Source: an uncultured Clostridia bacterium (GTDB lineage: Bacteria; Bacillota; Clostridia; Oscillospirales; Ruminococcaceae). Taken from it: 64,000 bases of DNA. The stretch is taken from positions 186,001 to 250,000 of the forward strand of contig CANQKD010000001.1 in assembly GCA_947624375.1 (NCBI GenBank), written 5' to 3'. The notes beneath the pieces are model-generated. The model was not told the origin of the DNA and did not search any database. It was given only the letters and a program-made list of their open reading frames with translations. Below, piece by piece: positions 7,677-16,237 of the stretch. Numbering within the stretch: position 1 is the stretch's first letter; each line of letters opens with the position of its first letter. The position numbers and the translations under genes are program-made.

Positions 7677-7894
7677 TCTCCTTTCTTGGTGTACGGCGAT
7701 ATGTCGTCAAGTGAGCATATATAAGCGGTCTTGCCGTCATCGCGCATCTCGGTAACTTCTGCTTGATAATAAAAGCCGCTGTCGTTTCTTCTTATCGTCG
7801 CTCCCGTCAGTATGTACACGCCGTTTATGTGCAGTCTGTCGTTTCTGAACACCACACGCTTGTTCAGGTAGTGCTTTATTTCTTTTTCCGTCAT
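7673..7894 (-). CDS. Hypothetical phage protein
   Basis: This 73-residue protein (MTEKEIKHYLNKRVVFRNDR...) has alternating hydrophobic/polar strands suggesting a small beta-barrel (VYILTGATIRRNDSGFYYQA). No function is recognised. The ATG overlaps the RusA stop and its stop overlaps the next start, so it is a translationally coupled member of the leftward operon between the resolvase and the regulator. GAGGTTAGACGT precedes the start. Confidence 0.75.
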   Translation of the reverse strand: MTEKEIKHYLNKRVVFRNDRLHINGVYILTGATIRRNDSGFYYQAEVTEMRDDGKTAYICSLDDISPYTKKGE

Positions 7895-8346
7895 ACGTCT
7901 AACCTCTGTATAGCTACAAATATTCCCGGCGTGTCAGACCAAAACTTCTCGACGATCTCAGAAGCGACAATAGCATCATCGCTGAAAAAGCCGACCTCGG
8001 TCAGGCAGTCTTTAAAAAGCTTTTGAAGATTATCGGTATCGGGTCGAGTTATCTTGTAATCGCCGTCATTATGCTTGTTGGTGCGATCAAGCGGAAACAG
8101 CCACTTGACCATAAGCCGAACAGGCACATTGGCAAACATAGGCTTTACTATTCCGCATTGTTTTTCATATGCGTTAAACTTATGACCGAGATGTGCCAAG
8201 AACTTATCATGCGCAGATTTTAATTCAGGCGTTTCGTAGAAAATCATCTTGCCGCTTTTACTTTGAGCAACTCTGCTTTGCTGCTTAGTGATCCGCGGCG
8301 GAATCATCGGCAGGAAAAATCTAACATCATCATTTTTGTTTGGCAT
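7891..8346 (-). CDS. RusA-family Holliday junction resolvase
   Basis: This 151-residue protein shows the RusA core KITRPDTDNLQKLFKDCLTE followed by GFFSDDAIVASEIVEKFW. The aspartates in RPDTDN and FSDD are the metal-binding residues of this family. RusA enzymes cut Holliday junctions made during phage recombination and replication. AGGAGTTG precedes the ATG. It lies downstream of the origin-like repeats and the replication genes, in line with a role in processing replication intermediates. Confidence 0.9.
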   Translation of the reverse strand: MPNKNDDVRFFLPMIPPRITKQQSRVAQSKSGKMIFYETPELKSAHDKFLAHLGHKFNAYEKQCGIVKPMFANVPVRLMVKWLFPLDRTNKHNDGDYKITRPDTDNLQKLFKDCLTEVGFFSDDAIVASEIVEKFWSDTPGIFVAIQRLDV

Positions 8347-8401
8347 ATTTTTACAACTCCTTTTCTTTGTGTTTGGGGGTGTCTGCGAATATTTCTATTC
8401 A

Positions 8402-8435
8402 TATTTTATGGGGTTGTTTAATACCCCATAAAATA
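8402..8435. other. 13-bp perfect stem-loop between replication genes
   Basis: The arms TATTTTATGGGGT and ACCCCATAAAATA flank an 8-base loop. It lies between the repeat array and RusA. It could end or pause leftward transcription from the primase gene, or be part of the replication origin. No clear U-run follows on the minus strand. Confidence 0.55.
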
Positions 8436-8462
8436 ATATGAAATATTATTTAGGTTTTTTCC

Positions 8463-8706
8463 GGGAGAAAATATCGATTAAGTTATCGATATTTTCTTCC
8501 AAAATTGCTCGGAAGAAAAAAATTATTTTATCGATTTCTTCTTCTACGGGAAAGAAAATATCGATTAAATTTTCTTTTCTTCTCGGAAGAAGAAATCGAA
8601 GTTAATCGAAATTTTCTTCCAAAACGTTTCTATTTTCAACATTATTCCCTGGAAGAAAAAATCGGTCTTAATCGATATTTTCTTTCCAAGATGTTTCTGT
8701 ATTCAA
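8463..8706. repeat. Array of dyad repeats, candidate phage replication origin
   Basis: Five related units of about 36-40 bp lie in tandem. Each is an imperfect palindrome built on GGAAGAAAAWATCGAT and its complement. The cleanest is at 8463-8500 (arms near GAAAATATCGAT / ATCGATATTTTC). Two units (about 8584-8641 and 8650-8706) also share a trailing block like GTTTCTATTTTCAAC. The array fills the gap of about 350 bp after the primase-helicase gene and overlaps its stop codon. Phage origins are often iteron-like and sit beside the replication initiator, so an origin is the best guess. Confidence 0.55.
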
Positions 8707-10937
8707 CAAGCTTTAATCCCCACATTCTTACCTTCTTTCCAAAAGCCGCCATGTTCTGAGATACGATTGAGGACTGTTTTCTCGCTTACGCCCATGTACT
8801 CGGCTAAGTCACTTGTGGTACATTGACCGTTCTCGGCTACGGCGTAGAAGGCTGTCTCAACAGATTTCTTTCTGTCCTCTTGCCGCTGCTCGTTACTCTT
8901 GCGTTTGTCAAAGTTCTTTCCCCAAGGTGAGCCTTTCGCAGTCGTTTTCGGCTGCGCACCCTCAAAACCTAGGTCTTTAAGAGAACCTGTGTCGTCTATG
9001 CGGTGTATCGGGTAATCAAACCACAAGTTTATAGGCTCAAACTTCGGAAACTCTCGCAGCGTGCCCTCTACACGCCACGCAGTGCGACCGCTCATGCCGT
9101 GCTTGGCTCTGTCTATCTCTTCAATCATCAATTTGTATGACTTAAGCGATAATATCTCTCGCGCCTTTTCCGTCATTACAGAGGCAGACTGCATATCGTC
9201 CTGCGATAGATCCGAATCGCCGTCAAATCGGCATATCCATTCGCGGCAGATACGGCAGGTCAGCTTGTTTTCTTCCTGCTTCTTCAAGCTGTCGGTGATC
9301 TCGAGCTCGGCAAAATCGAGAAGTGCATCAGGATCTCGCGCAAATACTCCCGAACCCGAGGCTCTGTCCATAGACCTTTTCGCGCCCTGCAATCCCTTAG
9401 AATGATGGTGGCAGTATATTACAGCACACCCAAGCTCATTGCACACACTGTCAAAGTAATTGCAGAATTTTGACATATGCTCGGCGCTGTTTTCGTCTCC
9501 TGTCAGTATCTTATATATCGGGTCAAAGATGATAGCAATGTAGCCGCGCTTTTTCGCACGGTGTATAAGCTTTGGCGCGAGCTTGTCCATGGGCGCACTG
9601 TGACCGCGCAAGTTTAGTATATCTATCTTATCAAAGTTATCGACCTTGTAGCCGAGAGCATCGTAAACATCTTTAAATCTATGCATACATGATGCGCCGT
9701 CAAGCTCCAGATTTACATACAACACCTTGCCTTGTGCGCAGTTAAAGCCCAGCCATTTCTCACCCTCTGCAATAGCTATGCAGAGCGATATAAGCGCGAA
9801 AGACTTGCCGGCTTTAGAAGGCCCTGCGACAAGCAGCTTGTGCCCTTGCCTTAATACGCCGTCAATAAGCGGCGGTGCAAGCTTGGGCATATGCTGCCAT
9901 ACGTCGGCAAGGCATACCGTGTCGGGCAGATCGTCATTGATAGCCGCTATGTAGTCGTACCACTCCTGCCAGCCTTGCTTGCCTATGTGGCTGTCAACAA
10001 TAAACTGCTTACGCTCGCCGCGCTCTATTCCCGGCAAACGTGAGAGCCTTGACGGGTTGCGGCAGCTTTTGTCTACATACAGCCCGTTCTTGCGGCATAC
10101 GCCAAAAAGATAGTCCACTCGCTTGTGATACTCGTTAAGATCAGGCGCATCTATATGCACTATAGCGTGCAGGCTCTTGCCGCCCGTATATACAAGCATA
10201 GCGACAGGCAGCTCTAAGTCTCTTATAAGCGCGTTCTGCTCTTCCAGAGCCATGCTGTCGCTCTCAACAAGCGCGTATCTGTAGTCGGTAACATTCTCGT
10301 CTTTAACGCCCCTGCCGTCGAGAGGATTGAAACGGATCCATGCGCCTGCCTCTTTTTTGTAGTCGCCAAGAACCGCGCCTATATCGCCACCGCACTTACG
10401 CAGTTCTTTAATAAGCTCTCCTGCCGTGCGGTCATAGCTGCCTCTGTTCGGCAAGTGCTTTACAGTGCCGTCGTCGCTCTGTTTTTCCCATGTTTCTGTT
10501 ACATAGCCTACATGGTCGTCTTTATCAAACAGCGTTTCGAGATATGTAATTATCTGCTCGGCAGGATTCCACACCGTCGGTTCTTTCACGGGTATGCCCT
10601 CGCCTGTCAGCGGTACTGAGAGCGTTTCTTCTTCGGCTGTAATAACGTCGTTCCAGTCATAGGCAAGCGGTGCAGGGCGTTTGAACTCAAAGCCTCTGTC
10701 CTTTGCCATTTGTACGATAGTGCCGGCAGTAACAGGCGAGGCAGATCCGCCGAAGGTGTTCCACTTGCTCTGACATTCTCCGGCATGGAATCGCCGTGCA
10801 TCACGCCTCGACCAGTTTTCCCAGTCGGTGCAGGAATAGCCCTCATGTTTGAGCGCCATACCGACGTTGATCCACTCTTGATATTCGCAGTCGGAAGGGT
10901 CTATGTGGTCTAATATATCAGTAAGTTTAACGTCCAT
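8703..10937 (-). CDS. Phage primase-helicase (PriCT-2, primase-like, RepA-type ATPase, HTH)
   Basis: This 744-residue multidomain replication protein starts with a PriCT-2 domain (residues about 1-85: CEYQEWINVGMALKHEGYSC...NTFGGSASPVTAGTIVQMA). Next comes a primase-like region (about 130-330) with YRYALVESDSM, SLHAIVHIDA and PSRLSRLPG, which resembles the archaeo-eukaryotic primase fold. A RecA/RepA-type ATPase follows (about 360-560) with Walker A AGPSKAGKS, Walker B-like IAIIFDPIYKIL and VIYCHHHSKG. The end is a winged-helix-like segment (TSDLAEYMGVSEKTVLNRIS). It probably primes and unwinds phage DNA from the adjacent repeat array. The gene sits 4 bp downstream of the helicase gene, with AGGAGCG before its start. 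Confidence 0.85.
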   Translation of the reverse strand: MDVKLTDILDHIDPSDCEYQEWINVGMALKHEGYSCTDWENWSRRDARRFHAGECQSKWNTFGGSASPVTAGTIVQMAKDRGFEFKRPAPLAYDWNDVITAEEETLSVPLTGEGIPVKEPTVWNPAEQIITYLETLFDKDDHVGYVTETWEKQSDDGTVKHLPNRGSYDRTAGELIKELRKCGGDIGAVLGDYKKEAGAWIRFNPLDGRGVKDENVTDYRYALVESDSMALEEQNALIRDLELPVAMLVYTGGKSLHAIVHIDAPDLNEYHKRVDYLFGVCRKNGLYVDKSCRNPSRLSRLPGIERGERKQFIVDSHIGKQGWQEWYDYIAAINDDLPDTVCLADVWQHMPKLAPPLIDGVLRQGHKLLVAGPSKAGKSFALISLCIAIAEGEKWLGFNCAQGKVLYVNLELDGASCMHRFKDVYDALGYKVDNFDKIDILNLRGHSAPMDKLAPKLIHRAKKRGYIAIIFDPIYKILTGDENSAEHMSKFCNYFDSVCNELGCAVIYCHHHSKGLQGAKRSMDRASGSGVFARDPDALLDFAELEITDSLKKQEENKLTCRICREWICRFDGDSDLSQDDMQSASVMTEKAREILSLKSYKLMIEEIDRAKHGMSGRTAWRVEGTLREFPKFEPINLWFDYPIHRIDDTGSLKDLGFEGAQPKTTAKGSPWGKNFDKRKSNEQRQEDRKKSVETAFYAVAENGQCTTSDLAEYMGVSEKTVLNRISEHGGFWKEGKNVGIKAC

Positions 10938-10941
10938 ATGC

Positions 10942-12522
10942 TCACGCTCCTATATATGTCGCAGGATCAATGTCATACGGTATGCGCCAGCCGTTTGAGG
11001 CTATGCGGTCTATCAGCTTTTTGGCGGTGTCAAACTGCCAGTTACCGACGTGCTTAAAGCCGCGCGACTCTAAAAAGCGTATCTGCTTGGGTGTAGTCAT
11101 ACCCATAGATCTGCGGTTGGCAAGCCTGTCCAGTATAAGCTGTGCCTTGCCTGCCGTCTCTATCTCGTCAGGGTATATGCCGTACTTTTCAAGAGCGGCT
11201 TTCTGTTTATCAGATGCAGGCGACATTTCCCAGCCGAACGCAGGCTGATATGACGACAGATCTTCCGCTTGTATGCTCATCTCGTATTGCAGAGGGTCTA
11301 CCAGTTTTCTCTTTCGCATACGCATTTCAGCGAGCGTATTGGCAAGGGCTTCTTCGCGCTTAGCCACAACGTCTTCGCTGGCTTTTTCTTCCGCTTCTGT
11401 AATGTCAACAGGTTCGGAAGTTTCGGAAAGGTTTTCGGTCATTTGTGCGGCAACCTCTGCGCTCTCACAAATAAGTGATGCAGGGCGGCAAAGTTCGTGG
11501 CGCTCTGTGTGCCATAAAAAGTCCAGCAATAGCAAGTGGTCTTTGCCCTCGCAGAGCCTTGTGCCGCGCCCTACCATCTGGCAGTACAGGCTTCTGACTT
11601 TGGTCGGCCGCAGAACTATAATGCAGTCTACCGAGGGGCAGTCCCAGCCCTCTGTCAGCAGCATAGAGTTACACAGCACGTTATATTTGCCACTTTCAAA
11701 ATCAGAGAGCACCTGCGCCCTGTCGTCGCTGTTGCCGTTTACTTCTGCCGCGCTGAAACCTTTAGAATTGAGTATATCTTTAAATTTTTGAGATGTCTTT
11801 ATAAGCGGCAGGAATACAACAGTTTTACGGTCTTTACAGTAATTCTGCATCTCGTCCGCGATCTGATACAGATACGGATCCAGCGCATTGTCTATATCGC
11901 TTGCGCGGAAGTCGCCTGCCTGCACACTTACGCCCGAAAGGTCAAGTTTTAGCGGAATAGTCTGCGCTTTTATCGGCGACAAATAGCCTTCTTTAATTGC
12001 TTTCGGCAAGGTATATTCATAGGCAAGGCTGTCAAATATCTGACCGAGGTTTCGCATATCGCCCCTGTCGGGAGTTGCTGTAACGCCCAGTATCTTAGCG
12101 TTAGAAAAATGCTCTGTAACTTTTTGGTAGCTGTCTGAAATAGCATGATGTGCCTCGTCTATAATAATTGTATCAAAGTAGTTTTTTGAAAATTGTGCAA
12201 GCCTTTTGTCGCGCATCAGCGACTGCACCGAGCCGACTACAATTCTGTACCAGCTGTCGAGGCAGCTTTCTTCAGCCTTTTCTACCGCGCAGCCCAGCCC
12301 CGTAGCCTGCATTATCTTGTCGGCAGCCTGTGTAAGCAGCTCACCTCGGTGAGCAAGTATAAGCACTCGCTCACCGTTTCTGACTAGGTCTTCGGAAAGT
12401 TTGGCAAAAACTATCGTCTTGCCGCAGCCGGTCGGCAGCACAAGCAGCGTTCTCTTGTGTCCGCTTTCCCACTCGCGCATGATAGCTTCTTTCGCCTCGC
12501 TCTGATATGTACGCAGTTGCAT
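10942..12522 (-). CDS. DEAD/DEAH-box SF2 helicase
   Basis: This superfamily 2 helicase of about 526 residues begins MQLRTYQSEAKEAIMREWES (Q-like motif). It carries Walker A VLPTGCGKTIVF, the DEAH box TIIIDEAHHAISD, motif III GVTATPDR and the C-terminal motifs TEGWDCPSVDC and QMVGRGTRLCEGK. Such enzymes are common in Firmicutes phage replication modules beside DUF669 and Sak4 genes. The frame also has a GTG at 12531, but the ATG at 12522 has GGGAAG at good spacing and fits the family start. The acidic C-terminal extension (residues about 380-520) is of unknown role. Confidence 0.88.
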   Translation of the reverse strand: MQLRTYQSEAKEAIMREWESGHKRTLLVLPTGCGKTIVFAKLSEDLVRNGERVLILAHRGELLTQAADKIMQATGLGCAVEKAEESCLDSWYRIVVGSVQSLMRDKRLAQFSKNYFDTIIIDEAHHAISDSYQKVTEHFSNAKILGVTATPDRGDMRNLGQIFDSLAYEYTLPKAIKEGYLSPIKAQTIPLKLDLSGVSVQAGDFRASDIDNALDPYLYQIADEMQNYCKDRKTVVFLPLIKTSQKFKDILNSKGFSAAEVNGNSDDRAQVLSDFESGKYNVLCNSMLLTEGWDCPSVDCIIVLRPTKVRSLYCQMVGRGTRLCEGKDHLLLLDFLWHTERHELCRPASLICESAEVAAQMTENLSETSEPVDITEAEEKASEDVVAKREEALANTLAEMRMRKRKLVDPLQYEMSIQAEDLSSYQPAFGWEMSPASDKQKAALEKYGIYPDEIETAGKAQLILDRLANRRSMGMTTPKQIRFLESRGFKHVGNWQFDTAKKLIDRIASNGWRIPYDIDPATYIGA

Positions 12523-12524
12523 TC

Positions 12525-12986
12525 TTACCACTTCCCTGTCGTCCAGCCTGATGCCGCAGGCGCGTTTGCTTCGTCATAGTCGTAAAAACGCTTTATGCGA
12601 TTGGCCTTCCCCTCTGTGCCGTCTTTCTTGATATACGTTTCTACGACCACCTTGCACTTGCCTTTCTTGCCGATAATGTTCCAGTTCATTTTCAGCGGCT
12701 CGCCGTGCTTTTTCATTCCGAGCGAGAGAAATAGCTGTGACAGCTTCCATTCAAAGTTTGAAAGCAGGAAAAAGCCCTCTTCTATGCTTACAGCGCCATC
12801 GCTGCCTGCTACCTCAAAAGTGACCATAGCCCTGTTACAAGGCGGTACTTTTTCCGAACCGTTGTAACGTGTTCTTAAAACCTTTTTGACTGTGTATTCG
12901 TAGTCACCGTCGGGCAGCAGTACAAACTCGCCACCCTCATTTTTTATCTGATCTTCCCAGCCATAAACAATTACATCTTCGTTCAT
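12525..12986 (-). CDS. DUF669 family protein, probable ssDNA-binding role
   Basis: This protein of about 153 residues has the DUF669 pattern: ENEGGEFVLLPDGDYEYTV-like opening, then the segment KLSQLFLSLGMKKHGEPLKM, GKKGKCKVVVETYIKKDG and RIKRFYDYDE. DUF669 proteins occur in phage recombination modules between a Sak4-type ATPase and a helicase, and a single-strand binding function has been proposed for them. That role is not shown here. The ATG at 12986 follows AAAGGAGT. An in-frame ATG 66 bp upstream would add a basic extension and is less likely. Confidence 0.8.
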   Translation of the reverse strand: MNEDVIVYGWEDQIKNEGGEFVLLPDGDYEYTVKKVLRTRYNGSEKVPPCNRAMVTFEVAGSDGAVSIEEGFFLLSNFEWKLSQLFLSLGMKKHGEPLKMNWNIIGKKGKCKVVVETYIKKDGTEGKANRIKRFYDYDEANAPAASGWTTGKW

Positions 12987-13000
12987 TGTTTTTACTCCTT

Positions 13001-14086
13001 TCAAAATGGATTTTCTTGATTTTCTTTTATCATTTTGTAGACATCGTTCCAACAGGCTATGAGCACGCCGCTTATAAAGCGCTCGTCATATCTGCTTACG
13101 GGCATATCTTGCGGATAATACCCTTTAAGACTGACTGCAAGCCTGATGTCCTCTTCGCTTACCCTGTATTCCTGCATAAGGTCTTTCAGAGCCTTCGGCA
13201 GTTCTTCGGGAATATTCAGCGGTGTAACGTCTTCAAAGTCCGACAGATCACCGACTACATTCACATCAGTCTGTACCGGTGCAGGCTGCTCTACAGCACT
13301 CTCAATAACACGCTCGGGCGCTTTCGTCTCGGTCGGTGTATCTTCAAAAAGATGTGCTATGTACTTGTATTCAAGCGGCAGCTCGTCAGGCAGCCCGAAG
13401 CGGTTTTTGGCATCCCAGCAGGCACGCCGTGTTGTATACATAACTCTTTTGCACTCATTGTTATTTGCCTTTAACTTTTTGCCGTCCTTGTCCAAAGCAA
13501 TTATTTCGGTCTTGAAATTCAAAAACAGAACTATATCCGCCCATTCTTTGACTATAGGAGCTATCTTGTTGGTGGTCTTGTCACCGAGTTTGAGTTCCCA
13601 GCGGTCATAACCTGCGCCCATTTCTTCGGGCTGATCAAATTTCTTGACTTTCGCATGAGCGATAAGAACCACATTTATGCCGCTGTCAACGACATCTTGG
13701 AGCAGGTCAAGAAACTTGTCAAATTTCTCTTTCTCATACTGCCAGCCGTTTCCGTAGCCGAATTCTTCAATGCCTGTTTTCTTGTATTTAGCGCACAGCT
13801 CGGCGATGCACATTCTCTCCGCCCAGTCAATTGTATCTATAACAAGAGTTTTGCAGCGCTTCAACCGCCTTTCCTGCTCGATGTTTTCGCAAAGCAAAGT
13901 CCAACTGGTGGGTGTCGGCAGTCTGTCCACGTCAAGAGCCGCCGTGCCGCCCTCAACGTCTATAAATATCGGGTCGGGAAATTGTGCCGCAAATGTTGAC
14001 TTGCCTATGCCCTCTACGCCGTATATGACGACTTTCTTTGCCTTTTTCTGCTTGCCTCTTACAAGCCCTGCTGTGTTGGTGATCAT
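13001..14086 (-). CDS. Sak4-like RecA-fold ATPase (phage recombinase family)
   Basis: This protein of about 361 residues has a RecA-like core: Walker A VIYGVEGIGKSTFAAQFP, FIDVEGGTAALDVDRLP, Walker B-like TLVIDTIDWAER, and VVLIAHAKVKKF followed by RWELKLGDKT. These match the AAA_24/Sak4 group, phage single-strand annealing or recombination proteins. The C-terminal third is acidic and probably mediates partner binding. The start is the ATG at 14086, which shares one base with the stop of the upstream SMC-like gene (TAATG), with GGAAGG before it. The neighbouring DUF669 gene supports a recombination module. Confidence 0.83.
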   Translation of the reverse strand: MITNTAGLVRGKQKKAKKVVIYGVEGIGKSTFAAQFPDPIFIDVEGGTAALDVDRLPTPTSWTLLCENIEQERRLKRCKTLVIDTIDWAERMCIAELCAKYKKTGIEEFGYGNGWQYEKEKFDKFLDLLQDVVDSGINVVLIAHAKVKKFDQPEEMGAGYDRWELKLGDKTTNKIAPIVKEWADIVLFLNFKTEIIALDKDGKKLKANNNECKRVMYTTRRACWDAKNRFGLPDELPLEYKYIAHLFEDTPTETKAPERVIESAVEQPAPVQTDVNVVGDLSDFEDVTPLNIPEELPKALKDLMQEYRVSEEDIRLAVSLKGYYPQDMPVSRYDERFISGVLIACWNDVYKMIKENQENPF

Positions 14087-15354
14087 TAAAAAGTACCTTC
14101 CTTCCATGTTTTTTGAGTTTCTGTATTAGCGCCATTGACGTATGATGTGCCGTCCTCAATAATGATACTGCACTCGTCGCCGGTCGATACCCTTGTAGCT
14201 ATTGCCTGCAAGCCCTCGCCTGCAAGCCACTCGCCGAAGCTTTGCAACGTATCGGTGTCCAGCTGCTCAAGCTTGTCCAGCAGTACAAAACCGCACTCGG
14301 GATTAAGTTTACGCACGATAGATGTCGCCACAATAAGCTGCTCTGATCCGCTCATGCAGTCCCACTTCTGCCCCTTATATACAAGTTCGCCCTCTTCAAC
14401 GGTCAGCCCCTCTAAAGGCATGACCGCATTGTCGAGCAGTCTGCGCTTTGCCACCCTTGTGCCCTCAATGTCGGCAGTAAGTTCATCATACTGTTTGCTG
14501 TATTTTTCGGCATCGATTTCTGCTTTCTCTCTTTCGAGATTAGCGTATATCTTCTTGTTGGTTTCTTCGATTTCGGCAAGGCTCTTCTCTATCTCGGCAG
14601 TGCTCTCGTCTTTAAGAGTTGCCACTGTCTTGTTGGCGGTTATGTACTCGTTTTCAAGGCGAGAGATCTCCTGATTCAGCTTCAGCAGCTCTGTTTGCGC
14701 CTGCTTCAACCGCTGTTCTATCTCCTGCTTATGCTCCCTAAGCCGCTGGTTCTCGCCGTTCTTGGCAAGTATCTGCTGCTGTTTAAGTATAAGTTCTGAT
14801 GCCGATATAGGCTCTAGCGGCATACCTGCGTACACCGGCATTTCTTTGGCGTACTTTTTCTTCTGATCAGCTATCCTGCCAACCACCGTTCGCTGGTCGT
14901 ACAAGCTCTTTTCCTCGACTTCAAGCTGATACAGCTTATCTCCAACGCCTATTATTTTCAGCAGCGTTTCGGCTTTTTCCTTGTTTGTCTGCCCGAGAAA
15001 CTTCGGCAGGTTCAGCGCGAGCTTTTCTACAAAGCTGTTGAGCAGGTTCTGACCGCCCTTGTTGCCGCTGGGGTCTATGACCTTTAAGCTGCTGTTCTTG
15101 CCCGACCGCTCAACGACTATGCCGTTATCGAGTGTCAGCCGCATATACGGCTCTGCGTAAGCGCCGTCACGCTTTGGGTTGGAAGGCTTGAAGTTATCGC
15201 CGCCCAGAGCCCAGCTTATGGCATCAAGCACCGACGACTTGCCCTGTGAGTTTTTGCCGCCTATCACTGTCAGCCCGTTCTTTGCCGGCGTGAGCTGCAC
15301 CGCCTTGATGCGCTTGACGTTCTCGATTTCAAGCGTGGTTATCTTTGTTGACAT
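14086..15354 (-). CDS. SMC/RecF-like AAA ATPase
   Basis: This protein of about 422 residues has an SbcC/RecF-type head split by a coiled coil. It shows TTLEIENVKRIKAVQLTPAK, Walker A IGGKNSQGKSSVLDAISWAL, a predicted coiled coil (about residues 190-310, e.g. LREHKQEIEQRLKQAQTELL), the ABC signature MSGSEQLIVATSIV and Walker B GFVLLDKLEQLD. The coiled coil is much shorter than in SbcC and no SbcD-type nuclease gene is nearby. It is probably a DNA-processing or recombination mediator in the replication module. ATG 15354 follows AAAGGAGA. An upstream ATG at 15411 lies inside the preceding gene and is unlikely. Confidence 0.83.
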   Translation of the reverse strand: MSTKITTLEIENVKRIKAVQLTPAKNGLTVIGGKNSQGKSSVLDAISWALGGDNFKPSNPKRDGAYAEPYMRLTLDNGIVVERSGKNSSLKVIDPSGNKGGQNLLNSFVEKLALNLPKFLGQTNKEKAETLLKIIGVGDKLYQLEVEEKSLYDQRTVVGRIADQKKKYAKEMPVYAGMPLEPISASELILKQQQILAKNGENQRLREHKQEIEQRLKQAQTELLKLNQEISRLENEYITANKTVATLKDESTAEIEKSLAEIEETNKKIYANLEREKAEIDAEKYSKQYDELTADIEGTRVAKRRLLDNAVMPLEGLTVEEGELVYKGQKWDCMSGSEQLIVATSIVRKLNPECGFVLLDKLEQLDTDTLQSFGEWLAGEGLQAIATRVSTGDECSIIIEDGTSYVNGANTETQKTWKEGTF

Positions 15355-15583
15355 TTTTACATTCTCCTTTACAAAAATGTATTTGTGATTTTCTTTCCAC
15401 AAAATCTGCATGCCCTGTTATCCATAATTCATATTGATCATAGCATTCATCGCAAAGATCCTTATCAGCGACATAACTACCGCCGGATACAGCCGTGGAA
15501 ATTCCTTTAATCGTGCGACCATCATAGCGATTATTATTTTCCATATAGATTTTACCACATCGATCACATTTCATTACATTCAT
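15329..15583 (-). CDS. Small zinc-ribbon-like phage protein
   Basis: This 84-residue protein has two cysteine pairs, KCDRCGKIY and LCDECYDQYELW, spaced as in a zinc ribbon. No specific family is recognised. It overlaps the SMC-like gene start by 26 bp and its own ATG overlaps the stop of the previous gene (ATGA), with GGAGGTTGAAAA before it, so it is part of the coupled early operon. It may be a small DNA-binding or host-takeover factor, but this is unknown. Confidence 0.7.
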   Translation of the reverse strand: MNVMKCDRCGKIYMENNNRYDGRTIKGISTAVSGGSYVADKDLCDECYDQYELWITGHADFVERKSQIHFCKGECKNVNKDNHA

Positions 15584-15762
15584 TTTTCAACCTCCTCTTC
15601 GAGATATTTTATAACCGCTTTTGTGCAATCCTCGCTTTGCTGATTTTTGCAAGTGTTTCTCAGATAGCAATAATCACAAGAGAAAGGCGGTATCAGATTA
15701 TCAGTGATCTCAGCAGCCACTTCTTCAATTGTGGCGGTTTTGAGTTTTTCAAAACGAGTCAT
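15580..15762 (-). CDS. Hypothetical phage protein with four cysteines
   Basis: This protein of about 60 residues begins MTRFEKLKTATIEEVAAEI and contains SCDYCYLRNTCKNQQSEDC, a cysteine layout that suggests a metal site, followed by a helical tail (KAVIKYLEEEVEK). Similar short proteins are frequent in early regions of Firmicutes phages and have no known function. An in-frame ATG at 15798 gives 12 more residues. The ribosome site is weak in both cases, and I chose the shorter form because it fits similar proteins. Confidence 0.65.
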   Translation of the reverse strand: MTRFEKLKTATIEEVAAEITDNLIPPFSCDYCYLRNTCKNQQSEDCTKAVIKYLEEEVEK

Positions 15763-15801
15763 TGGATTCGGTCCGTCCCCCTCTCTGCTGTAGTACATGT
15801 C

Positions 15802-16092
15802 TTACTTGGAATTATAAAATCTTGCCGACTGCCATATCAAAGGATACACCTCAGCAGGGTTGAATTTTTCTTGCTCGTTAATTTTCGGAGTTTCGGGTAA
15901 CGGCTGCCAATGTGATACATCATAAATTGCATACATTATTGCATCTTCTGCGCTGAATTGTGACAAAGTATTAAACGCTTTATACTTTTGTGAATATGTC
16001 AATACGTTATATGCCATCAGTTTCGTACTGTACGTTAAATATTCGCCATCAGTTGGCGGTAATTTATCTTTAACACTTATCCAATTACTCAT
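15802..16092 (-). CDS. DUF551 family protein
   Basis: This 96-residue protein has the DUF551 pattern: an opening WISVKDKLPPTDGEYLTYS and a closing VSHWQPLPETPKI. DUF551 proteins are widespread in phages and prophages and have no established function. AAGGTGATG precedes the ATG. It follows two very small genes in the leftward operon. Confidence 0.82.
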   Translation of the reverse strand: MSNWISVKDKLPPTDGEYLTYSTKLMAYNVLTYSQKYKAFNTLSQFSAEDAIMYAIYDVSHWQPLPETPKINEQEKFNPAEVYPLIWQSARFYNSK

Positions 16093-16111
16093 TTATAACA
16101 TCACCTTCATT

Positions 16112-16237
16112 TCAACAAAATCCAAATAAGCTTTTACAAGGCAGCGTAAAATTTCGCAAATATAAATTTTTGCTGGAAAATTCTCCGAAGTTATAAGTTT
16201 TTTTGTAAAACTCCTTTTCTCTTTCACTCAACCTCAT
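16112..16237 (-). CDS. Possible 41-residue phage protein
   Basis: A short frame opening MRLSEREKEFYKKTYNFGEF overlaps the stop of the preceding small membrane gene (ATGA) and ends 19 bp before the DUF551 gene. The tight coupling and charged N-terminus suggest a real gene, but the composition after residue 22 is unremarkable. No family is recognised. Confidence 0.4.
   Translation of the reverse strand: MRLSEREKEFYKKTYNFGEFSSKNLYLRNFTLPCKSLFGFC

Noticed and set aside
8463-8706. A CRISPR array was considered for the spaced repeats.
   Set aside because: Units are imperfect palindromes of unequal spacing with no unique spacers of constant length, and no cas genes are in the window.
8505-8759. 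An 84-residue plus-strand frame across the repeat array.
   Set aside because: Its peptide repeats mirror the DNA repeats, there is no ribosome site, and it runs into the primase gene on the other strand.
12987-13052. An N-terminal extension of the DUF669 protein from ATG 13052.
   Set aside because: It would be a basic extension overlapping the previous gene, while ATG 12986 has a good ribosome site and fits the family start.
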